Shown: in pieces, positions 58,228 to 64,000 of the stretch | Numbering within the stretch: the stretch's first letter is position 1 | Layout of the letters: each line of letters opens with the position of its first letter | Assembly: GCF_011067745.1 (NCBI RefSeq) | Contig: NZ_JAAMPJ010000005.1 | Location: 464,965-528,964, forward strand | Reading direction: 5' to 3' | Length of the DNA: 64,000 nt | Origin: Lentzea alba | GTDB taxonomy: Bacteria > Actinomycetota > Actinomycetes > Mycobacteriales > Pseudonocardiaceae | Position numbers and translations under genes: made by a program | The notes under the pieces: generated by a model | Database searches by the model: none | The model's input: only the letters and a program-made list of their open reading frames with translations | Told to the model about the DNA's origin: nothing

Positions 58228-59129
58228 ACGTGCTCGATCGCGTCGAGTGCCTCGGACAACGAGAAAGTCCGTTCCACCGCGGGTTTCACGCTGCCCGCTT
58301 CGATCAGCACCCGCAGCTCGTCGAACACATCTGCGCGTTCGGTGGACATCAACGGTACGAACTTCTTCGACGAGAACGGGTTCAGCGCGACCGATCCCAA
58401 GGCCTTGTGGAACCCGCCCGTGATCGATCCCCCGGTCTCCGCGCCGACCAGCACGATCCTGCCGCGTTCGGTGGCCGCCTTGCGCAGCCTGGACAACGAC
58501 CGGCCGCCGCCGCAGTCGAGAATCAGGTCGTACGTGCCGGTGAAATCCGCGACCGTGTAGTCGAAGACCTCGTCGGCGCCCAGCGACCGCACCAGCTCGA
58601 CCTTGCGCGTGCTGCACACCCCGGTCACATGTGCGCCCAGGGCTTTCGCGATCTGGACGCCGTACGACCCGACACCACCACCGGCGCCGGTCACCAGAAC
58701 CCGTTGCCCCGGTTGAACTCCGCGCAGCCCCTGCAACGCCGTGCCGCCCGAGATCGGCACCGCCGCGGCTTCGGTGAACGAGACGCCCTCCGGCTTGCGC
58801 GCGAGGCGTGAGACCGGCGCGACGGCGCACTCGGCGAACGACCCCTCGCACGTGCCGAACACCTCGTCGCCGACGGCGAACTCGGTCACCCCGGTACCGA
58901 GCGCGGTCACGACACCGGCGACGTCACGTCCGGGGACCGGCGACTTCGGTCCGCGGAACCCGAAACCGAGGAACCGCAAGAGGTACGGCTTGCCGGTGAG
59001 CAGGTGCCAGACGCCCATGTCGACGCCCGCCGCCCGCACCTCCAGCAGAACCTCACCCTGCCCAGGCACAGGCACATCGAGCTCACCGAGCACCGCCGAT
59101 CCGTATCTTCGTTGCACAACAGCCTTCAC
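58185..59129 (-). CDS. Quinone-oxidoreductase-like MDR protein
   Basis: A 314-residue zinc-free medium-chain dehydrogenase: VKAVVQRRYGSAVLGELDVP, PVPGRDVAGVVTALGTGVTEFAVGDEVFG, and the NADPH site PGQRVLVTGAGGGVGSYGVQIAKALGAHVTGVCSTRK. LRVLIEAGSVKPAVERTFSLSEALDAIEHV is the usual end. GTG at 59127-59129 overlaps the XRE stop and has GGAGG. It is the third gene of an XRE-controlled operon, so it may help deal with a reactive carbonyl or quinone. Confidence 0.92.
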   Translation of the reverse strand: MKAVVQRRYGSAVLGELDVPVPGQGEVLLEVRAAGVDMGVWHLLTGKPYLLRFLGFGFRGPKSPVPGRDVAGVVTALGTGVTEFAVGDEVFGTCEGSFAECAVAPVSRLARKPEGVSFTEAAAVPISGGTALQGLRGVQPGQRVLVTGAGGGVGSYGVQIAKALGAHVTGVCSTRKVELVRSLGADEVFDYTVADFTGTYDLILDCGGGRSLSRLRKAATERGRIVLVGAETGGSITGGFHKALGSVALNPFSSKKFVPLMSTERADVFDELRVLIEAGSVKPAVERTFSLSEALDAIEHVYSRRSRGKVVVTI

Positions 59130-59350
59130 AGCTCTTCCTCCTCCGGGTACTGGAACACTTCTTCGAGCGACACCTCGAACACGCGCGCGATCTTGAACGC
59201 CACCTCCAGCGAGGGCGAGTACTTGCCCTGCTCGATGGCGATCAACGTCTGCCGCGTCACGCCGATGGCCGCGGCGAGGTCGGCCTGCTTCATCTCGCCG
59301 CGGGCGAACCGCAGGGCACGGATGGAGTTCGTGACTTTCGTGGGCTTCAC
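59126..59350 (-). CDS. Small XRE-family repressor
   Basis: A 74-residue helix-turn-helix protein: TNSIRALRFARGEMKQADLAAAIGVTRQTLIAIEQGKYSPSLEVAFKIARVFEVSLEEVFQYPEEEEL. This compact group (YgzD-like) usually sits beside a small membrane protein and controls its own operon. GTG at 59348-59350 overlaps the membrane protein stop (GTGA). Paired TGTCA-n8-TGACA sites upstream of the operon are the probable targets. Confidence 0.94.
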   Translation of the reverse strand: MKPTKVTNSIRALRFARGEMKQADLAAAIGVTRQTLIAIEQGKYSPSLEVAFKIARVFEVSLEEVFQYPEEEEL

Positions 59351-59769
59351 AGCATTCCCCGCCGGTAGAACACGATCTTCGCCACCGAACCGAGCACCGC
59401 GGACAGCACGAAGCACAGGTAGAGCACGTTCGCGATCCAGAAGTACGGCGCCTCGAACATCGCCAGCGCCATCGCGGACACGCCGCCGATGACGACGAAC
59501 GACTGCCCGATGTGGTCACCGAACCGGCCGATCTCCCGATCCCGTTCGTCGGCCTGCAGCCCGTCGTTGCGCGAGGCGATGCCGAACCAGATCCCGGACA
59601 CGATGCCGGCGACGATCCCGAACAGGATCGTCCACAGCATCGCCCCGACGTACGGCGCTTCGACCAGTGGACGTCCTGCGGCCCCGTTCAGGACAAGCAC
59701 GACGTACACGGCATAACCGACCACGGCGATAACACCTAAAGCCCACGCCTGCTTCTCTTCGAAAGCCAT
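59347..59769 (-). CDS. DUF2178-like membrane protein
   Basis: A 140-residue protein with four helices (about residues 10-28, 42-62, 88-105, 110-130) and a soluble loop ASRNDGLQADERDREIGRFGDHIGQS. The DERDREI loop and the pairing with a small XRE gene are typical of DUF2178-like proteins, function unknown. It opens a three-gene operon with the repressor and an MDR enzyme; starts and stops overlap, so expression is coupled. Confidence 0.85.
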   Translation of the reverse strand: MAFEEKQAWALGVIAVVGYAVYVVLVLNGAAGRPLVEAPYVGAMLWTILFGIVAGIVSGIWFGIASRNDGLQADERDREIGRFGDHIGQSFVVIGGVSAMALAMFEAPYFWIANVLYLCFVLSAVLGSVAKIVFYRRGML

Positions 59770-59783
59770 GGTCCCGCTCCTGA

Positions 59784-59847
59784 TGTCAAAGAAACCTGAC
59801 ACGACCAAGGTAAAGCGAAGCAGACACCGTGTCAAACTTCTTTGACT
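59784..59847 (-). promoter_or_regulatory. XRE operon promoter with two symmetric operators
   Basis: On the minus strand: -35 TTGACA (59830-59835), 17 bases, -10 TACCTT (59807-59812). One TGTCA-n8-TGAC site (59830-59847) overlaps the -35 and another (59784-59801) overlaps the expected start. The two are near-perfect mirror images (GTCAAAGAAnnnTGACACG). Confidence 0.8.
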
Positions 59848-59910
59848 TGTCCTGTGACTTGATCGGCGCGTCCGTATGGCGGTCGACTGCCTCCGATCGG
59901 ACCCATTAGC

Positions 59911-60786
59911 GTGCGACGCATGCTCCGTCCGATCCTTGTTGCGTGCGCGCTTGCCCTCACCGCGTGTGGTCAAGCCACGCCGGCGGAAACACCCGCTGGG
60001 ACAAGCACGCAGCCGCCGTCGCCCACCTTGGCCGCCGCACCCCTGGTCGCCACGCCCGAGGTCTGCCCACTGCCCGACAGCGGCTTCGAGTGCGGGCTCC
60101 AGAAGCGGATCGTGGAGGCGCGGAACTACGCCGAGACCAGGCCCGGCACCGTCGGAATCGTGCTGCGCGACCGCAAGTCCGGCGTGACCTGGCGCAACGA
60201 CCACGCCGACGACATGACGTGGACGGCGTCGACGATCAAGCTCGCGATGGTCGTGAACCTGCTGGAGCGCAACCGGTCCGGCAAGATCAAGCTGACCGCC
60301 GACGACCGCCGGCTGATGACCGCCATGCTGCACAGTTCCGACGACGACGCGGCAGACACGCTGTGGAAGCGGTACGGCGGCGCGACGTTCAACGCGGCGT
60401 TCCCCAAGTACGGCATGACCGACTTGGTGGCCCAAAAGGGATATTCGGCCAGTTTTCCCTACTGGGGCTTCGAGAAGTGCACGACGAACGACCTCGACCG
60501 GCTGATCAACTACGTGCTCGACACCGTGCCGGCGGAGGATCGCGCCTACATCGTCGACCAGATGCGACAGGTCGGCCCCGAGCAGCAGTGGGGCGTGTGG
60601 GGACCCGACTCCGGCACGAAGAACGGCTGGTCCGAAGAGGACGGTGGCTGGGTGATGAACTCGGTCGGGTTCGTCGGGCAGGACGAGCGGTACACACTCG
60701 CGATCATGAACAACCTCAAGGGCGAGGGCGCTTACGACGACGGCAAGGCCACCGACACGGAGATCACCCGCCTGCTCTTCCGCTGA
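59911..60786 (+). CDS. Beta-lactamase-fold lipoprotein
   Basis: A 291-residue lipoprotein. LVACALALTACGQATP has a lipobox (LTAC). A proline/threonine linker leads to a serine-hydrolase domain with SxxK in WTASTIKLAMVVNLLERN, the SDN-like MLHSSDDDAADTL and the KTG-like GTKNGWS. The domain resembles class A beta-lactamase/transpeptidase relatives; the Lys-Asn-Gly in place of Lys-Thr-Gly and lack of an Omega-loop Glu motif argue against true penicillinase. GTG 59911 or ATG 59920 start; no ribosome site, so possibly leaderless. Confidence 0.85.
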   Translation: MRRMLRPILVACALALTACGQATPAETPAGTSTQPPSPTLAAAPLVATPEVCPLPDSGFECGLQKRIVEARNYAETRPGTVGIVLRDRKSGVTWRNDHADDMTWTASTIKLAMVVNLLERNRSGKIKLTADDRRLMTAMLHSSDDDAADTLWKRYGGATFNAAFPKYGMTDLVAQKGYSASFPYWGFEKCTTNDLDRLINYVLDTVPAEDRAYIVDQMRQVGPEQQWGVWGPDSGTKNGWSEEDGGWVMNSVGFVGQDERYTLAIMNNLKGEGAYDDGKATDTEITRLLFR

Positions 60787-60794
60787 TCATCCGA

Positions 60795-61472
60795 TCACGA
60801 CAGCGGCTCGAAGTGAAACGAGCGGATGAAGCAGTCGCGTGGCTGGTTCACCGCGAACAGCACGCAATCCGCCACGGACTGCGCGGTCAGCACACCGTCG
60901 CGGGGTGCGTTGTCGTCGTTGTCGAAGTCCGGCGGATACAGCGCGATCATCCGGATCCCCTCCGGCCGCAGCCGTTGCGACATGATCTCCGCGTATCGGG
61001 CCTGCCCCGCCTTGGCCGTGTGGAACGCCGCGTGCGCGATGTGTGCTGGATCGCTGCGCGACTCGGCTTCCAGGGACACGATCGTCACGACATCCGCACG
61101 TTCGGAACGACGCAGCAACGGCAGGAAGTTCTCGGTCACCAGCACCGTTCCCGCCGCACCGGACAGGATCGTCCGCACGATGCTCTCGTCGTCCGCCTGG
61201 GACTCCGCGAGGAAGGCCGCACCGTTGTTCACCAGCACGTCCACGTGACCGAGCAGTTCCTCTGCCTGCTCAGCACAGCGCCGGACCGACGCCGGATCCG
61301 TCAGGTCACACCTCAGCGCGTGCGCGCCGGGCAACAGGTCGCCAGTGCGTTGCGCGGCAGCGAGATCGCGAGCTGTGACCACGATTGTGGCGCCCTGGGC
61401 GGCGAACCGCCGCGCGATCGTGCGCCCGAAGCCCCTGCCACCACCGGTGATCACCACGTTCACGCCGAACAT
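60795..61472 (-). CDS. Short-chain dehydrogenase-like protein with Tyr-to-Phe change
   Basis: A 225-residue SDR fold. VVITGGGRGFGRTIARRF binds NAD(P); CDLTDP, VLVNNGAA and VVTIVSLEAES (Ser133) are normal. The catalytic YxxxK reads FHTAK (Phe150, Lys154), so the general acid is missing and normal dehydrogenase chemistry is doubtful. It may be a binding protein or use another residue. Starting at ATG 61470-61472 puts the Rossmann loop at residue 9. It follows the VOC gene by 25 bases on the same strand. Confidence 0.88.
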   Translation of the reverse strand: MFGVNVVITGGGRGFGRTIARRFAAQGATIVVTARDLAAAQRTGDLLPGAHALRCDLTDPASVRRCAEQAEELLGHVDVLVNNGAAFLAESQADDESIVRTILSGAAGTVLVTENFLPLLRRSERADVVTIVSLEAESRSDPAHIAHAAFHTAKAGQARYAEIMSQRLRPEGIRMIALYPPDFDNDDNAPRDGVLTAQSVADCVLFAVNQPRDCFIRSFHFEPLS

Positions 61473-61497
61473 GGTCCAACCTCCATCAGGCTGGAGG

Positions 61498-61872
61498 TCA
61501 AGTCGCGGACGCGACGTCCTGAATCGACTCCCACAGGCAGAGCACGGTGCCCTCGCTGTCCTTGACGTACTGCGAGAACCCGTAATCCCCCACGCGTTCC
61601 TTGGCGTTGAGCAAGGCACCACCCGCGTCGACGACCTTCCGCGCCACGTCGTCGATGCCCGGCACCTCGATGATGAGCACCGGCCCCTGCACGAACTCGG
61701 TGCGCGGCGAGATCCCGCCGTCGCTGTCCGCGGGGTCGACGGGCTCGCCGTCGGTGTCCACCAGCACGTAGCCGAACGGCAGTTGCTGCGCCGACCACCC
61801 GAAGACGTCGCGGTAGAACGCCGTGGCGCGGGCCAGGTCGTCGGCGGGCAGCTCGAACTTGACCCTGCTCAT
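61498..61872 (-). CDS. VOC (glyoxalase/bleomycin-resistance) protein
   Basis: A 124-residue vicinal-oxygen-chelate protein: VKFELPADDLARATAFYRDVFGWSAQQLPFGYVLV and VLIIEVPGIDDVARKVVDAGGALLNAKERVGDYGFSQYVKDSEGTVLCLWES. The last Glu is the usual metal ligand; the first is not the canonical His. Function of such small VOC proteins is variable. The ATG overlaps the stop of the MmcQ/YjbR gene. Confidence 0.92.
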   Translation of the reverse strand: MSRVKFELPADDLARATAFYRDVFGWSAQQLPFGYVLVDTDGEPVDPADSDGGISPRTEFVQGPVLIIEVPGIDDVARKVVDAGGALLNAKERVGDYGFSQYVKDSEGTVLCLWESIQDVASAT

Positions 61873-62216
61873 CGCGCGAGGTCCGGCACCTGGGCGACGA
61901 GCTCGTCCGGCGCCGACAACCGCCACGCCTCGAACACCAGCTCCGCCAGCTCGTCGGCCTCGATGCCGTCCAGGTACACCACGACCCAGCCGAAGCCTCC
62001 CGCGGTGAACTGCACCTCGAACACGTCCGGCCGTTCGGCGACCAGCGCCAGTTGCTCGGACAGCGTCTGCTTCAGCCCGACGGTCTGCGTGCGCGGCCAG
62101 AAGTAGCCGAAGATCTTGCCCCGCACGCGGAACGTGTCGTACTGCTGCCCGGAGGAGCGCTGCACCTCGGCGAGCGCGTCCACGATCTTGAAGAGTTCCT
62201 TGTCCGGTGTTGCCAC
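61869..62216 (-). CDS. MmcQ/YjbR-family protein
   Basis: A 115-residue protein of the MmcQ/YjbR fold, a double-wing DNA-binding-like domain of unknown role: TFRVRGKIFGYFWPRTQTVGLKQTLSEQLALVAERPDVFEVQFTAGGFGWVVVYLDGIEADELAELVFEAWRLSAPDELV. GTG at 62214-62216 (minus strand) follows GGGGG. It starts a probable three-gene operon with the VOC and SDR-like genes. Confidence 0.9.
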   Translation of the reverse strand: MATPDKELFKIVDALAEVQRSSGQQYDTFRVRGKIFGYFWPRTQTVGLKQTLSEQLALVAERPDVFEVQFTAGGFGWVVVYLDGIEADELAELVFEAWRLSAPDELVAQVPDLAR

Positions 62217-62388
62217 TGCCGACCCCCAAAGCCGAAGAGCAGCAGTATAGGAGCCAGGCGGTCGAGACGAACATCCTTGTGTGGTCAGCGATCAGTGCCG
62301 CGGCGGCGCGCCGAACACGGAGTTCGCGGGGATGGTGATCACGCCGATGCTGAGGGTTCGGCCGAGGTGCGCGAGATCGACGGCAGGA
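62217..62388. other. Short interval, possible gene remnant
   Basis: The minus strand between the EamA and MmcQ genes reads QFADPAVDLAHLGRTLSIG and VITIPANSVFGAPPRH then stop (ending 62292), without a start of its own outside the EamA gene. It might be the tail of a lost gene; no family is recognised. Confidence 0.25.
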
Positions 62389-63303
62389 TCAGCGAACTGG
62401 TTGACCCGCGGCGACCGCCGTCGGTGTGACACGGCTGCGTTGGGTCAACACGACGCACACGACCACGACCGCCGCGGTGGCGAGGGCGGGCCAGCCGACC
62501 TGTTCGCCCAGCACCACGGCCGACCACATGAGGGTCAGGACCGGTTGGGCCAGCTGGATCTGGCCGATCTTGGCCACGCCGCCCGCGGCCAGGCCCGCGT
62601 ACCAGGCGAAGAAGCCCAGGAACATCGAGATCAGGGCCACGTAGCCGAAACTGAGCCACACGACGGGCGTGGCGCGCGAGAAGTCCGCTGTGTAGCAGGA
62701 AATCGGGATCGTCACCGGCAGTGAGACGACCAACGCCCAGCAGACCGTTCGCGCGCCGCCCAGTTCGCGGGAGAGCGCGCCGCCTTCGGCGTAGCCCAGG
62801 CCGCACAGGACGACCGCGATCAGCAGGTAGACGTCTGCGGTGCCGAGCGAGCCGGAGAAGCCGCCGCCGGTGGCCACGAAGGCCAGCACCGCCAGCAGGC
62901 CGGCGCCGCTGGAGAGCCAGAAGGCGGCGGGCGGGCGTTCGCCGGCGCGCAGGACCGCCCAGATCGCCGTGCACATGGGCAGCACGGCGATCACCACGGC
63001 GCCGTGGGCCGAGGTCTGGGTGGTGAGGGCCAGGGAGGTGAAGAGCGGGAAGCCGATCACGATGCCCACGGCGACGATGACCAGACGGCGCACCTGCGTT
63101 ACCGAGGGGCGGGGTGCACGTGATAACGCGAGGTAGGCGATCGCCAGGACGCCGGCGACGGCCGCGCGTCCGAACGCGACGAACCACGGGTCGAGACCGG
63201 CCACTGCCAAGCGCGTTGCCGGGAGGGAGAAGCTGAAACCCAGCACGCCCAGCGCGCCGAGTGTTACCCCTGCGGGCAGGATAACGTTACTCTTGGCTCT
63301 CAT
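62389..63303 (-). CDS. EamA/DMT-family exporter
   Basis: A 304-residue ten-helix transporter: VTLGALGVLGFSFSLPATRLAVAGLDPWFVAFGRAAVAGVLA and LGFFAWYAGLAAGGVAKIGQIQLAQPVLTLMWSAVVLGEQVGWPALATAAVVV are EamA repeats. These export amino acids, metabolites or toxic compounds. ATG at 63301-63303 (minus strand) overlaps the ATG of the divergent MocR gene by two bases, so one operator region must serve both. Confidence 0.92.
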   Translation of the reverse strand: MRAKSNVILPAGVTLGALGVLGFSFSLPATRLAVAGLDPWFVAFGRAAVAGVLAIAYLALSRAPRPSVTQVRRLVIVAVGIVIGFPLFTSLALTTQTSAHGAVVIAVLPMCTAIWAVLRAGERPPAAFWLSSGAGLLAVLAFVATGGGFSGSLGTADVYLLIAVVLCGLGYAEGGALSRELGGARTVCWALVVSLPVTIPISCYTADFSRATPVVWLSFGYVALISMFLGFFAWYAGLAAGGVAKIGQIQLAQPVLTLMWSAVVLGEQVGWPALATAAVVVVCVVLTQRSRVTPTAVAAGQPVR

Positions 63304-63334
63304 GAATGATGATAACGCAGCCGTCCGCGTTATC
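63279..63334. promoter_or_regulatory. MocR operator region
   Basis: GATAACGC-n8-GCGTTATC (63311-63334) is a perfect 8-base inverted repeat lying in the first codons of the MocR gene. A second GATAACGTTA (63279-63288) lies on the EamA side. ATAACG half-sites therefore recur around both start codons. Confidence 0.6.
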
Positions 63335-64000
63335 GAGGATCTGAGAGCTGCGGCACTCGCCGGGCGGGCGGGCGACCGCATGCCGTCGGTGCGTGAGCTG
63401 ATGGCGCGGCACCGGGCCTCGCCCGCGACGGTGCAGCAGGCGATCCAGCGCGTGGCGGCCGAGGGTCTCGTCGAGGTGCGGCCCGGCCGGGGCAGCTACG
63501 TCGCCCAGCACACGCCCGCCACCAGCCACGACCTGTCGTGGCAGGCCGTCGCGCTCGGCGAGGGCAGGCCGGGCGAGGAGCTCGTGGCGAACCTCCTCGC
63601 GGTGCCGAAACCCGAGGTCATCCCGTTGTCCAGCGGCTACCTCGACCCCGACCTGCAGCCCGCGGATGCACTCGGCGCCGCGTTGAGCCGGGCGGCCCGG
63701 CGGCCCGCGTCGTGGGGACGCGTGCCGGTCGAGGGCAAGGAAGAGCTGCGCGCGTGGTTCGCGAAGGAGGCGGGCGGCGAGCTCAGGGCCGGCGACATGA
63801 CGGTGTGCGCGGGCGCGCAGGAAGCGCTCGCGACGGTGTTCCGCGGGCTCGGTGGCCGCGGCGACACGGTGCTCGTCGAGTCGCCCACCTACCTCGGCGC
63901 GATCGCGGCCGCGCACGACGCCGGTCTCAAGGTCGTGCCGGTGCCGGCGGATCAGGACGGCGTGCGGCCGGACCTGCTCCAGGCCGCGTTCGAGCGGACC
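63302..64000 (+). CDS. MocR-family regulator (GntR + aminotransferase), 3' end outside window
   Basis: An open frame to the window edge, 233 codons so far. A GntR winged helix (DRMPSVRELMARHRASPATVQQAIQRVAAEGLVEVRPGRGSYV, about residues 25-68) is followed by the start of an aminotransferase fold (PLSSGYLDPDLQPADAL, SWGRVPVEGKEELRAWFAKE, DMTVCAGAQEALATVFRGLGGRGDTVLVESPTYLGAIAAAHDAG). MocR proteins sense PLP or its aldimines and regulate nearby genes; the divergent EamA exporter is the obvious target. Confidence 0.93.
   Translation, partial: MNDDNAAVRVIEDLRAAALAGRAGDRMPSVRELMARHRASPATVQQAIQRVAAEGLVEVRPGRGSYVAQHTPATSHDLSWQAVALGEGRPGEELVANLLAVPKPEVIPLSSGYLDPDLQPADALGAALSRAARRPASWGRVPVEGKEELRAWFAKEAGGELRAGDMTVCAGAQEALATVFRGLGGRGDTVLVESPTYLGAIAAAHDAGLKVVPVPADQDGVRPDLLQAAFERT

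Noticed and set aside
59911..60786. A beta-lactamase resistance gene
   Set aside because: SxxK is present but the Lys-Thr-Gly and Omega-loop motifs are not canonical; a transpeptidase- or esterase-like lipoprotein is as likely.

Overview
The window is about 70% GC, uses GTG starts freely, and carries many 1-4 base start/stop overlaps. Gene families typical of filamentous actinomycetes are present: an XRE/DUF397 pair, a Methyltransf_19 protein, a conservon-type histidine kinase/roadblock/DUF742 set, an AfsR-like regulator, geosmin synthase, DasR-type operators and OhrR/MocR regulators. The best guess is a Pseudonocardiales actinomycete (Lentzea/Saccharothrix/Amycolatopsis-like). No rRNA, convincing tRNA, CRISPR array, transposase or phage gene was seen; this is ordinary chromosome with several accessory islands.

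Layout. 1-5.9 kb: a two-component system entering from the left edge, a radical-SAM-like protein without its cysteine motif, an XRE/DUF397 pair, a reductase divergent from an HxlR regulator, and an asparaginase. 5.9-8.4 kb: two tandem secreted lyase-fold proteins, each behind a DasR-like (dre) operator, then a proline iminopeptidase. 8.4-12.3 kb: a tightly coupled methionine-salvage operon (DszC/SfnB-like flavoprotein-mtnA-mtnC-mtnB-mtnD). 12.4-20.7 kb: cold-shock protein, PI-PLC-like secreted protein, aminotransferase, glycosyltransferase, OhrR-type regulator, SurE and a PfkB kinase. 20.7-26.1 kb: a secreted GH20 hexosaminidase with a chitin-binding tail and a third dre-like site, an unrecognised DUF6461-tailed protein, a flavin monooxygenase and a methyltransferase. 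26.2-30.7 kb: P450, secreted hydrolase and geosmin synthase. 30.8-35.4 kb: Uma2 protein, a 31-residue membrane peptide whose ribosome binding site lies in a perfect hairpin, an AfsR-like regulator and a nitroreductase. 35.4-42.4 kb: an operon joining an OFA-type MFS transporter, its 35-residue small subunit and a conservon lacking the GTPase gene, divergent from DUF485-actP. 42.4-48.1 kb: PAP2-kinase-regulator operon, MFS transporter, two DinB-like proteins and a lipoprotein. 59-64 kb: a self-regulated XRE operon, a beta-lactamase-fold lipoprotein, small metabolic genes, and a MocR regulator divergent from an EamA transporter.

The most interesting segment is about 48.1-57.0 kb. It combines a GTP cyclohydrolase II homologue with His where the catalytic Tyr normally sits, a creatininase-family protein (the family of archaeal FAPy deformylase), a RibD-type reductase, a PTPS/QueD-fold protein lacking canonical metal and catalytic residues and apparently starting at CTG, an MDR dehydrogenase, a methyltransferase, a GT4 glycosyltransferase, a CDP-alcohol phosphatidyltransferase and an MprF/AglD-type membrane protein. 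This reads as a dedicated pathway turning GTP into a pyrimidine- or pterin-derived, glycosylated and possibly phospholipid-linked metabolite. The pathway is inferred; the individual families are well supported.
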